A stretch of DNA of 64,000 nucleotides, from NCBI GenBank assembly GCA_946406115.1, contig OX291544.1, positions 7,750,001-7,814,000 on the forward strand, written 5' to 3'. Source of the stretch: Apoda limacodes (Eukaryota > Arthropoda > Insecta > Lepidoptera > Limacodidae). Below the pieces are notes generated by a model. It saw nothing but the letters and a program-made list of their open reading frames with translations. It ran no database searches and had not been told where the DNA came from. How positions within the stretch are numbered: the first letter of the stretch is position 1; each line of letters opens with the position of its first letter. Of the stretch, positions 22,094-33,122 are shown piece by piece. The translations under genes were made by a program, and so were the position numbers.

Positions 22094-25000
22094 GTAAGTT
22101 AATAATATGTTGGTCAGAGTAACTAAAAGGAGTCAAGGTAGGCGCAAGGAGCCTAGAGCAGCACCTTTACAGTAAGTTCGGAGCCATCCATAAGTAACAT
22201 CACACACACATTTATGGGGCACGTAAAGTGACATAGACATTAACTTCTCTGCATTCTGTCTTTTTGCTGATAAAAAATCTTAATCGATAAAGTAGCACCC
22301 CCACATATACAAATACTAGTGTAGTTTATTTTTAGCAAACCAAGAGAGGGCAAGCACATAGACTGGTAGGTTTACCCATTGCTTTCCATATTGATGTATG
22401 ATATACACTGTCAAAAGCTTTCATGTAATTTATGAAGGCTACATATAGTGGTTTGATGAATTCCAGGTATTCCTCTATAATTTGTTCCAGCACATGGATA
22501 TGGGTCGTTGTTGTAATTCCTTCATGCTCTGGTGGTTCAACTCCGTCTATTTGAGATGTTATTCAACAAAGCAGAATAGTACTGCATCACTTTTAACCTG
22601 TCGCGCTTCACCATACTAAGGAAATTATCCACCCTTGCCACATACAAAGTGATATACACCTAACTTTATTATGTTCATTCCTCTTGATTTATTTTAAGGT
22701 ATGTTTCCTAATATATACAGTATAAAAAAAAGTAATAAGAATAAGTTTATAATAAATAAAATAAGTAATAATAAATTTATTTACTAAAAAAAGGCAAAGT
22801 TTTTGTTGAATAGCACATTACCCGGCGTCAAAATGATCACTATGCTGCTGTTAATAAAATCCAAAATCCAACTCAAAACGGCGCAACACATAATGGCCGC
22901 CGGATCAAATTGCCAAACAATTTCCAATAAAAAAATATTAAATGCACAAAATTATTGTTTTGCCCTAAAGTACCTGTGTGCCAAACGGCTAAACTCTACA
23001 GCGAGTTTTTTTTTTTTTTGCCTACACCTAGGATTATAGTGAGTATGCTGCATCAGTGGCTGGCAAGTTCTGGAATCAAATATTACATATGTCATTTGGC
23101 TGAGCAAATTCATTTTATAATTGTATGTCACATTACTGCATCAACCCTTAAATGTTGTAAGAAAGCCAAACTGGAATAGTCATCTAAAGTAAAAACCTTC
23201 AAATATATGCAGGCTCCTCAGTTCAGCAGGCAGTTCCATACCTACTATGTCACACTTTTTTTTAGTTTTTGAAGTATATTTTTTAACTCTGGAGTTATCA
23301 GTTTCTTTATAATCATATTTAGTTGTGCTTGTGCAATGGTATAATTTTGTAGAGTAACTAGTCTTTTCTGCTGAGTTTAGAATCTCCTCAAGCAATGATA
23401 AATTATTTTATGCAAAAAAATTACCTTACAAACCAGTTGGTAATCAATGCTCCATGTGAATGTTAAAAAGTAGTATGCATCAAAACCCTGACCAGTAATT
23501 TTGCTTGCTTTTGTTTTATTAAAAAAAATTCAGTTGAGTCTATACTTGAATCCTAGCCCTACTTGCTTGACTTATCCATTGATCAAAATCAGGATGTTCC
23601 ATGTAGCTACTAAGTAGCAGATTTTTATGAGTTTTGCAGTCATTCTCTGAGAGGCAAAATGTTGCATGTCATTATAAATGTGAATTATACCTTCAAATCT
23701 GATTGTAAGGCTTTATTTTTAATTTAGTACTGACCTACAAGAAATATTAGGTACATTGTGTATTAAGGGTGGTAAGGAAAAAATTACTTAGCTGTTACTA
23801 GGTTATTTAGATGACTTAAATTTCCATACTGCCTGTGTTACACACAATGTGTTTCATCACATTTACGAGTAAATTAATAAAAATATAAGGTGAATTAATA
23901 TATAAACGCACCAAAAGACAATTGAAATGGCGGAAGTAGAAGTAGAGAAAACAATGCCACCGCCAGATGACACTAGATGCCTAGAGAATTGATGAGTAAA
24001 AAAGTTTTGTTTCAAGTTAAAAGTTTGTAGATAATTGCTTGCTTGCAGTTTATGGTAAGCACATACATGTTTTAAACAACAGTACAGCTCCTATACATAC
24101 TTGATAGAACCGGCGCGTCATCCCCGACCGACCTTGGCACCCTGACTAACCTCTGCACAGTCAAAAAACTATTGTTAGGCGGCCTTGGCACGTACTAATG
24201 GCCCCAGACGAACTCGCTATCCGGATAGCGAGATTACTTGCAACGACCTCACCTAATAGTGCCTCCCCCCTAACGCGACCGCCAACGTCACCGGGTTCGT
24301 CAGAGAATGCACGGATACACGAGGTATCAAAGAATGCTGGGGCACTTCCCCCACTCTCTCGCAATCGCAACCGCGTAACGGGGAACTCCCCTCCTGGCGC
24401 TGACTCACCTTCGGGTTCGAGGCTACCCCAGTGGGGAGCCCTTAAGCGTTGGGCGCTAATCTCGCCCCAAAAACCAGAGGAGCAGTAATGGCTGTATCAG
24501 CCAAGTACATAGCCAGTTCAGAAAAAAAAGGCGCGTCATTACTGCCCGTGTGTTCTATTAACGCTCGCTTTGCTTAGCGATAATAATTTACAAGGAAAAG
24601 CCCGTGGACGTAATTGAGGTATTAGCACCCACTTTACTTCACATAATGATACTGTTTACAAGTAAGTGTGATGAAAAGTCTTTAAACTTTGATTTGATTC
24701 AATTCCTTCCTGTCAGTCAGTCCAATATTTATCCAAAGTGAACTGTGGGCCTTTGAAGATTTTGTATTTTTGATGTGATAAACATAATAATAATAATAAG
24801 CCTTTTTATTCAAGCAAAGATACAATAATAAACAAGTACAATTAATCTATATAAAATCTAGGTTATCTTCGGTTGTTTGCCAGTTGGCAAAGGCCTCCTC
24901 CAACCTTTTCCACTCGACTCTATTTCTGGCTACTCTGTTCCAGGTTATTCCCGCCATGTTTCTGAAGTCATCTTTCCATCTTTTAAATTGTTTTCCTGTC

Positions 25001-28000
25001 CTCCTTTTTCCCTCTCTGTGTTACCATTGGGTAATCCTGTTGCTCCACTTTTCTTTGCCGCTAATCATGTGTCCAGCCCACGTCCATTTCTGTCTTTTAA
25101 TTTTTGTTTCTATGTCGTGAACCTTTGTATTTTTTCTAATTACTTGAATTCTTAGGCGATCTTTTTTCTTTACCCCCAACATGCTTCTCTCCATTGAATG
25201 TTGGCATATATCTAGTTTCTTACTGTTCTTCTGTGTAAGTGCCCATGATTGACTTCCATACATCAAGATGGGCATTATGCATGTGTTGAAAACTTTACAT
25301 TTGGTTGATATGTGTAGTTCTTTATCTTAAATTATTTCCTTCATGCTCCAGTACCTCTTTCAACCTTTTGCTATTCTTATGTAAATTTCTTTTCCTATAT
25401 TGTCCTGGGGAGAGATAGTTTGTCCTAGATAGCTATATTCGTTGACATATTCAATCTTGACTTATCCTACAGTTATGGACTCGTTCTTAGTTCCATTAGT
25501 CATTGCTTTAGTCTTATCTAAGTTCATGGAGAGTCCCATCTTCTGACTTTCTGTTGCCAAATCGTTGACTACAGCATTGAGTTCATTTGGGGTTGTTGCA
25601 AAAAGCACAATGTCGTCAGCAAACCTTAAATTCGTTAGCCTGGTTCCATTTATATTTATTCCGTACTCCGCCCAGTTCAATCTTCTGAATATCATTTCTA
25701 GGACAGCAGAAAATAGATTTGGGGATAATGGATCTCCTTGCCATACTCCCTTTTGTATGTTGAACAGTTACCCTTTTTCTTCTAGCTGTACACAGGCAGT
25801 ACTTTTTTTGTATACATTTTTTATTATCCTAATGTATTTGTTTTCAATACCTTGCACTTTTGGGGCCTCCAATATGCTGTTATGGTATATCGAGTCAAAG
25901 GCTTTGTTGTAGTCGACGTATGCTATATAATATGTTTGATTGTATTCTCTAAATTTTTCTATCACCTGTCTCACAACATGTATATGGTCCAATACTGAGT
26001 AGCCCCCACGGAAATCTGCCTGCTTGTCTGGTCCTTTTTAGTCTTCTAAGCAGTATCTTTGTGAATATTTTGTATAAGTTGGACATCAAACTAATTGGCC
26101 GATAGCTGCCGATAATATGTTTATCGCCTTTTTTGTACATAAAAATAATAGTAGATTCCGTCCATTGTATGGGGATAATTTCTGTGTTTAGGATGTCATT
26201 GAAAAGTTCTGTAATTATTGGTGACAAGAGAGTTTTAGCAATTATCAGAATTTCGTTGTCAATATCGTCTGGGCCTGGAGCTTTATCTTTGCCTTGTGAT
26301 TCTATAGCTATTTCTACCTCTCGTTGTATAATATCTGGTATCCCCTCGTCGTCACTATCGTTTAGGATTAACTCTTTCTGTGTTGTTGTGTTTTTTTGGT
26401 ATAGTTTTTTGAAATACATTGTAGCAATAGTTTTTATGTCTTGTCTTCTACTTTTCTCTGTTCCTTTTTCGTTTCTGCATTTCGCTATCCATTCTTTTGC
26501 ATCTAGTAATTCCTTGTACGCCTTTTTTACTCCTCCTGTTCTGATGAATTGATTTTCAATTGTTTCTAATCTTTTTTGCTTTCTATCTCTATTAATATTT
26601 TATTTTATTTCTTGACTTTATTTCGGAATGTGTTGCCTTCTATTTTGAATATCTGTAGCACTGATTAATTGTTTCCTTTTTTCTAGTAGTTTTAATGTCT
26701 TTGTTGATAGATAGTTCTTCTTCTCCTTGCTAGTGCGGCAAGTATTTTTTGCTGTTTTGATTGAGCTTTCGAGCCAATTGTTGTCTAGATTTTCTGTTTC
26801 TTTTAAGAAGGACGAACTCTTTTTGGCCAGGTTTACTATGGCTTTTTCAAGGTTTTGCCTGCTTAGTTTGCTATCTAATTTAAATTTCCTCTTAGGTCTT
26901 TGTGTTTTTGTGTTCCCTAGTGCAAGCTCTGCTCTGACCATTCTGTGGTTTGTATTAAAGTTTAGTTTGTTTATAACATTTATATTCGTGAAATATATTG
27001 GTTTTTTGGTAAGGATAAAATCTATCTCGCTTTTGTATAAATATAATATGTGTTAACATAGATAAATAATAAAATTTTTTGTATTATTGTTTAATTTAGA
27101 TCAAGAAGAAAACAATTCAGACTCAAATTGTGGCAAGAATGCGCCTCTTCGAGAACAAGATAGGTTTTTGCCCATTGCTAATATTGCAAAAATCATGAAA
27201 AGGGCAATACCTGAAAATGGCAAGGTACAATAAATAATATTTCTTTTATAAAACCACTAGCACCTAACCGTGACTTCGTCCCCTTATATATGATTTTTCA
27301 AATAAAAATCTACCAAAATCCCAGGAAATAAAGAAGTTTTGAAGGGACCAAACCAAACCGAATTCTTATAGCTATGGCTAATTGCAGTAGGGTTGCTGTC
27401 GATGCTTAATCTAAAATAATAATTAATAAAAGTAGACAAAGTTGCGGGAATAAACTAGTACAAGAAATTTAAAGATTGCTGTAAAAATAAGATTGTTTTC
27501 GATTGTCAGTCCTGAGTAACTACTAGTTCTATTTAAAAATTATTTTTGCATAATATAGCTTGTTTGTTGAAGATGGTAAAGAGTGGAGAAGTAACTTAAA
27601 GAGGGTGAAATGACTGGGAACAGCAAGTTTAGTATAGTATAATTATATAATTTAATGTGTAACTTCAATTTATAGATAGCAAAAGATGCCAGAGAGTGTG
27701 TACAAGAATGTATATCAGAGTTTATATCATTTGTAACAAGTGAAGCTAGTGAACGCTGCCAAGTGGAGAAACGCAAAACCATCAACGGGGAAGACGTGCT
27801 TTTTGCTCTCAACACACTGGGCTTTGACAACTATGTGGAACCTTTAAAGTTGTATCTTAAAAAGTATAGGGAAATTGTGTCACCAGTAAGTATTGGTGGT
27901 AAGCTAATTTTTACTATTTTCTTAGATATTTAAACAAGCAATTCTTGTACACATATAAATATATTTTTGCGTATCTCAGAAAGGCCCAACGATTTAAATA

Positions 28001-30864
28001 AAAATAAATAGTTATATTGTTTGTAAAAATGCGATTTATGAAGAAACAGGGTGGTTGCCCAGGTACTTCTTTATTAATGCCTATGTAAATTTGCCCTACA
28101 GCGTTACTTACAAAATTTAACTTTTACCGTCCCATAGAAATCGGGCCTTCTTTTATAAAACTAAACCTTTTAACTTTTAAACCGCGTGATCTGAAAATCA
28201 GAAAAAATCACGATTTTTTACTACCAATTAAAATTGTTTTGGACCAATTCGGTTCATAAGTTTTTTAGATATCCACAATAATTCTTATTCTACGGAAAAT
28301 CAACTCATAAGCTGGTTAATTTTTTAATTTTATTTTACTTAGTACCAAAACGGAACAAGCATTACGGAACTTCGAAGATTATGGCAAATCAATCCTGGAT
28401 GAAAAATGATCTACGGCGTTTACTCTTAAGGTGCCGGAAGGAAGCAATAAACATACAAACTTCCGCATTTATAATATACTAGCGGCTATTCTTACGGCAA
28501 ATCATAAATTTGCTGCGATTTTATTTTTAAAACTGCGATATCTCCTCAGATATTCATTGAAATCGAATGATGTAAAGGGCAATTTTGTTTTTAATGAAAT
28601 ACTTGTGATGAATAACGTATTTATTTGGATAAGGATTTATATCATGCTTATAAAAACACCTTCGCAAATAATGCATTATTTTAAAACAAATGTGGTTAGC
28701 ATAAAATGGTTATAGTGAGCCAAATGCTGTCCCGGACTTTTTTAAGAACTTTTAAAGGGGAACAATTCTGTAATACATAATTTTTGCGAAACTTTAACCG
28801 TTTACGCAGCGCACGCAGCGGAAGCTCTCAAAAGGAAAAAAGAAACCCCGATTGAAACATTCTTCATCGGTGCTTCGCTCCTATTACTCTTAGCGTGATG
28901 ATATAGAGCCTATAGTCTTCCACGATAAATTGGCTATCTAACACTGAAAGAATTTTACAAATCTGACTAGTAGTTCCTGAGATTAGCGCGTTCAAACAAA
29001 CAAACTCTTCAGTTTTATATATTACTATAGAAGTGTGATTATTTTTACGCTCTTCTATGATATCAAAGTTTTACTGTAATTTTATTTTTTATTTATTTTT
29101 AAATCTCTTTCAGGTCACAATAAACAAGCTGAATAAAATAATTGTGTTTGAAGGTATGTTTCATTTATTTGTCTATATTTAAAAAAAAACAAAATTTATA
29201 CAGTTCTTGCCAATGACATGCGCACCGCCAGGGCTGTAGCTAGACTTGAATCTAAGGTAGGGCAGCGGTGGTTTCATGCACAGGTACGGCGCAAGTATTT
29301 TTTCTATCTTTCATTATTTTACCTGCTTGTGAGCGTGAGTAATTAAGGTAGAAGGTAATTGGGTGGGATCGCGCGAATCAAGAGCAAAATGGTATTAATT
29401 TATAGTACGGAAAAAAAAATTATACGGGACGGCGGACGGGGCGCTCTCTTCGGTGAACGTGGTGTGACCTTTCACTTCAGTGGGCGTAATGTGCGGGCGT
29501 GGTGCGACTTGTCGCTTCGGCGAGCGTGGTATCATTGGTACATTTGGACTGAAAAGCACCGATAAATCAGTTTTCACTGTAACCCAACCTTATCTATAAG
29601 TGTTCTCATATTGTACCTAATATCTGTTTGAAATAACTAGATAAAAAAATAAAGTTAAAGTAAGAAACAGATTAGTGGCAGAATATGGTAATCAAGGATT
29701 TGCACGGCCGTTTAGATTTGACCGCTCCATCAGGCGCGCACTCTACCACAACAAGTACCTAAAGATGGTTAATGAACTTTGCTGTCTGCTTCTTGCCATT
29801 TTTTTAATTTTAAAATTCTAAATACAAGGTTATTCTGTTTACTGCTAAAATCAAAATGTGACCTGCAGTTACCACAGATTAGTTTCAGTTTGCAAATAGT
29901 TGTAATAGATCGAAATCGAGATTTTGGTGCCTTGGATTCATTCGAATTGGTTCTGTGAGGGGTTTCTAACTGATTATATTATGATCAAGAACAGATTCAG
30001 AATTTTTTAGTCAGAGACTCACTACATCATGTTTGGGACGGATTATCATAGATGCAAAATGAAACATGGATGTTAAGAGCTGTTGACGTTCGTAAAACTC
30101 GAAGTTAGAAAAAACAATGTTTACAAAACACGGTTACTGGTTGCCATGTGGTTGACAACTTTAAACCGTCTTATTCGATTGAAATTATGTTTTCGTTTCT
30201 CCAATTGTAATCGACTCCCGCACCCTTACGTATAACTCTTAAAAAATCGAATAACTCTTTCCTAAAAGAACCCCATACTGTAGTTCTCAGAGAAAACCTT
30301 GGCAGAGAGGGAGCTCATTCCTCAACCCAAAGTTTGGAAGATTCTCTGAAACCGCACTGTACGCGACCATTTAGGTTCAAAAGTGTGAGAATGAATTCCC
30401 CACGCGGATGGCGAGCGGTGCGATAGTAGAAATAATTTCGAAAAATTCCACAGAATACATCCCATTGTACAAGCGGTAGAACACACACAGGGAGGCAGTC
30501 TCTCTTCAGACCTACGGCTAGTAAGTTTGAAACCGTCGAAGATTCTCACAGCCCGTTGCTGTACCGAGTCAATGTTATCCGGGTGCTCCCGCCGAGGGAT
30601 GGCAGCATTTTCTTATGTTCGAAAAATAACAGTATAAGATCAGTTGATTTCGTCCATTACTTCTTTCGTTAACGAAACGCTGGACTATAGATATTTTATG
30701 TTAATTCAATGTAGTTTAAGATATATCATATTTGTTAAATTTCTTTATTGTATTTTCCAGAAGACGGTAGCCATGATCATTCAGAAAATGACAACGAAGC
30801 GCAAAATGAAACAACTGTGATATATACATCTTACCCCAAAGTTATCGGCGACTACATCGGTTGA
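21988..30864 (+). CDS. Nf-YB: Nuclear transcription factor Y subunit beta (NF-YB), 5 exons, 194 aa
   Basis: Exons are 21988-22093, 27100-27224, 27676-27885, 29114-29153 and 30761-30864. All introns are GT-AG and every phase agrees, giving 194 residues. Residues 54-73 start with [20 protein letters not shown], the hallmark entry to the NF-YB/HAP3 histone fold. Exon 3 (78-147) carries the rest of the fold, including [20 protein letters not shown] and the [14 protein letters not shown] helix, with cysteines at 85 and 89 as in animal NF-YB. In the known family NF-YB dimerises with NF-YC through the histone fold, recruits NF-YA and binds CCAAT boxes in the nucleus. The N-terminus (1-52) is acidic and divergent. 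The C-terminal tail (148-194) is short, acidic in the middle, and ends in an aromatic stretch [15 protein letters not shown]. The start is the first ATG in frame before the conserved domain. Identity is very secure; only the tiny exon 4 (13 codons) is less conserved and could be alternative. Confidence 0.96.
22325..22640 (-). mobile_element. RTE-type LINE reverse-transcriptase fragment
   Basis: The - strand reads [20 protein letters not shown] and [20 protein letters not shown], the segment around the first RT aspartate motif (usually DYxKAFD) in RTE elements. Short and without ends. Confidence 0.8.
24105..24495 (+). mobile_element. Jockey-like LINE 3' fragment (GC-rich)
   Basis: Shares CGAGG-ATCAAAGA, AAGCGTTGGGCGCTA and GAGCAGTAA in the same order with the - strand fragment at 11560-11785. 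The open frames here (up to 96 codons) look like shadows of GC-rich UTR rather than a gene. Confidence 0.5.
24788..27055 (-). mobile_element. RTE-clade LINE, 5'-truncated, in NF-YB intron 1
   Basis: From 27055 down: end of the endonuclease ([20 protein letters not shown]), a connector ORF (26618-26941), RT start with [17 protein letters not shown] and [60 protein letters not shown] (FADD catalytic site), and the C-terminal [15 protein letters not shown] and KWTWAGHM. Several frameshifts and stops. The 3' end is the TTA-type microsatellite typical of RTE elements (24788-24803). Confidence 0.93.
27100..27224 (+). CDS. Nf-YB: NF-YB exon 2 (start of histone fold)
   Basis: The acceptor TTTAATTTAG precedes 27100 and the donor GTACAA follows 27224. 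The exon encodes residues 36-77: an acidic linker, then [20 protein letters not shown], the first helix of the histone fold and part of the DNA-contact surface in known NF-Y structures. Confidence 0.96.
27676..27885 (+). CDS. Nf-YB: NF-YB exon 3 (core histone fold)
   Basis: This 210-nt, phase 0 to 0 exon has acceptor ATTTATAG and donor GTAAGT. It encodes [20 protein letters not shown] through [11 protein letters not shown], the central and C-terminal helices that pair with NF-YC and bind NF-YA. Sequence identity to known animal NF-YB is obvious by eye. Confidence 0.97.
27886..29113 (+). other. NF-YB intron 3
   Basis: Non-coding apart from degraded ACTAGC-type repeat sequence ending near 29030 (TTATATATTACTATAGAAG). 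Confidence 0.6.
29114..29153 (+). CDS. Nf-YB: NF-YB exon 4 (13 codons)
   Basis: A good acceptor (ATCTCTTTCAG) and donor (GGTATGTT) flank a 40-nt exon encoding [13 protein letters not shown]. It joins exon 3 in phase 0 and exon 5 in phase 1. It replaces the usual variable post-fold linker. Exons 3 and 5 cannot be joined directly in this frame, which supports inclusion of this exon. Confidence 0.75.
29154..30240 (+). other. NF-YB intron 4, first part
   Basis: Holds a GC-richer patch (29360-29565) with imperfect repeats of a TTCGG-GA-CGTGGT motif. No coding gene recognised. Confidence 0.5.
30245..30608 (-). mobile_element. 3' fragment of the recurrent LINE family in NF-YB intron 4
   Basis: On the - strand it matches the C-terminal coding part of the 55632 copy (disrupted FYRLYNG region, RTVRFQR, LPAKVFS equivalents). 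Broken and lacking a tail. Confidence 0.88.
30761..30864 (+). CDS. Nf-YB: NF-YB exon 5 (stop codon)
   Basis: The acceptor TGTATTTTCCAG precedes 30761. The exon encodes an acidic stretch ([17 protein letters not shown]) and then [17 protein letters not shown] with a TGA stop at 30862-30864. Confidence 0.9.
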
Positions 30865-31965
30865 CCAGCTAAGCATGAACTAAGTGCATGTACTTAAGTG
30901 TTAAGTGGTATACAGACTACAGTGATGATGAACTCTGAGTAATAATGAGCAAGCTGTGAGCACACCAAAGAGAGTTTGAACGGTAGAGAGAAGTATAACT
31001 ATCATACTTCTCCGAAAACAAACACGTTTCTTAGAGTGAGTTTTTTACGTAATCTTTATTGCACAAAATTTTAAGGAATTTTGTACTGTCTCTTTTTACT
31101 TTCCTTATTTCCACCAAATTTCCAAAACTTGCGCGTTAAAGAAACATCCGCTTGCCTTAGGTTACATCAGTGGTTCTCAAACTTTTTTGATAATCCCTAA
31201 AATTTGCAAAATCTGGTTTTAAGTTCACGCTTTCACACTAAATAACAGTTTACTGATACCATTATAAAATGATAAAAAATGTTACCATTTAAAAGAAAGG
31301 TATATAGTTTTTTTTTTAATTCTGACTAATTTTAATAGGTTGAATTATAGCAAAATCATCGGAGATTCCTTGCCCTGGAGATCCTTTAGGACACTTCAAG
31401 AATACTATGCGTACTCTTGACTAAGAGTTTCAGCTTTTGATTTATTTGTTTACCTGGTCTCAACTAGTGCCTTTATTTCTTAGCAAAAATGATTTAAGAG
31501 GTGTAGTGTATAAAACACTTTATCGGTAAACGATCAGGGACGGGGTGTTACCAATTCCTACTATACAATCGATAGGTATACAGCTAAATTGTTAAACCAA
31601 TATTGTCGAAATTGGGCAAGGAGATAGCTTGCTTTTTGAGGATGTACATAAATGCGCGCGGTATTCGATTTGTGTAACATTTATTATCTTGTGGTGAAAC
31701 CGTAGGAAACAGCTAATATATCAAAAACTGCTAAGTCGTTGGCGGACGGTGCACAGTGTTAGATAGACGCTCTCTACAGCTTGCCCGTTATAACTGTGAG
31801 GCGGTGACTAAGTGATAATTACCCTTTTTGAGACACCTTGACTTATGAAAGCCAAATAAGTGAAAGACTAAACTTATTACGAAAACCCATTGCTGTGCAT
31901 AATAGCATTGTACAAAACTAGTGTTTTATATGTTGATTTACAATAAAACGTAATATTATGTATGT
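30865..31965 (+). other. NF-YB 3' UTR with polyadenylation signal
   Basis: Sequence downstream of the NF-YB stop lacks convincing coding potential or recognisable repeats. It contains AATAAA at 31942-31947. The opposing transporter gene begins its own 3' end within about 500 bp, so the two genes converge. The 3' UTR length is inferred. Confidence 0.5.
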
Positions 31966-32472
31966 GTTTTCTTTGAAACCTTTATTGTCGGATATAAGCT
32001 TTTCCAGTCATTGTTTTTTTTTTTTTTGTTTTCAAGCATAAGCAGCTGAATTAATTAAAATGTATACCATTCTCATTAGGGAAAGATTTGCTTAAAACGC
32101 ATGATAAGCCTCAAGCATATTTAGAGTGTACAAATCGTGCAGAGACTAATATTCTAAAACTTTGATTACTTTCGCTCAGGCGCTGAAGTAGACCCGTTAT
32201 AGGTGAAAATTTTATGGCGTCTGGTCTACTTTCATACTCGATTGTATTTAATCAGATCAGCATTGGAAAAGTGATATTTTGTAACTTAGCAACTTTTTGC
32301 TTCGTAATGAAGTTTAAATATTAGTTGTTCGTCATTGTTCAATCCTGATTAAAAAGTAGTAAGCCAGCCGTCGTAAAATTTGCACCGATAGCCGCGCTGG
32401 CGCACACCTTTCCTCTGAGGTCGCGTATGTCTCTAGCTACGCATCACACTATGAAATGAGAAAATTTAGATT

Positions 32473-32478
32473 TTTATT
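32473..32478 (-). terminator. Candidate polyadenylation signal for ABCG8-like gene
   Basis: The - strand reads AATAAA about 240 nt downstream of the TAG stop. It is the first canonical hexamer after the stop. Confidence 0.45.
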
Positions 32479-32719
32479 TTCAAAATATAAGTTCTAATAA
32501 TATTTATCGTACTTTGCGCACGTGCTAGGGCGCGGGCAGAAACTAGGATCTAGTTTTTTTCTTTGTTCATGAATAATAAATAAAACATGGTATTTGTGCA
32601 TTAAAATCAATTAAGTATATATTTTTGATCAACAAATATGCAGTTAAGGTAATTAAATAAATTGGACGGAATTAAAAAAATAATGATCACAATTATTAGT
32701 ACAGACCTATATTAATAAA

Positions 32720-33122
32720 CTACTCTCTAAATTTATCTTTGACATAACTAGGCATCGGCAACAAATACAAGAATTTATTAAAAATCATTATTCCGACAGT
32801 GAATGCAAAAGCTATTCCCAAATTGAACTCCAAATTAAAATCTCCCGACGTGTTGATATCTCCCACAAAATTCCTATACGTAAACCTTTCACTTAGGAAA
32901 TCTTCTCCATATACATATCGACAATTCGAGTTAGAATTGGTGTTTAAAGAAGACGAAGTTTTGATAAGGCTGGTGACAGACGTGCAGTTTTCGGAATCGC
33001 TGTACGGAAGCATGGTGAAGGAAGGCTGCTTGAAAATGTTCTTGTGTAGGAAAATAGATGCGTATCTCGTATGTGTGATGTAAGTCAGGTAGAACAACCA
33101 GTCCTCGTAGCCTTTGTATGAT
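32720..33122 (-). CDS. ABCG8: ABCG8-like exon 13 (extracellular loop, last helix, stop)
   Basis: 134 codons including TAG at 32722-32720. Starts SYKGYEDWLFYLTYITHTRY, then a hydrophilic loop with ENCTS (an N-glycosylation site) and a second cysteine, then the last hydrophobic helix and a short tail VKDKFRE. Confidence 0.94.

Larger units (their letters stand above)
22094..27099 (+). other. NF-YB intron 1 with LINE insertions
   Basis: This 5-kb intron contains a short RTE reverse-transcriptase fragment (about 22325-22640), a Jockey-like 3' fragment (about 24105-24495) and a longer RTE element (24788-27055), all annotated separately. The remainder (22690-24100) is AT-rich with nothing recognisable. 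Confidence 0.8.

Noticed and set aside
24198..24488. 96-codon GC-rich ORF in NF-YB intron 1
   Set aside because: Sequence shared with a LINE 3' UTR at 11.6 kb, so the open frame is incidental to GC content.
25565..27056. Hydrophobic + strand ORFs of 109-139 codons
   Set aside because: Complement of the RTE reverse transcriptase on the - strand.
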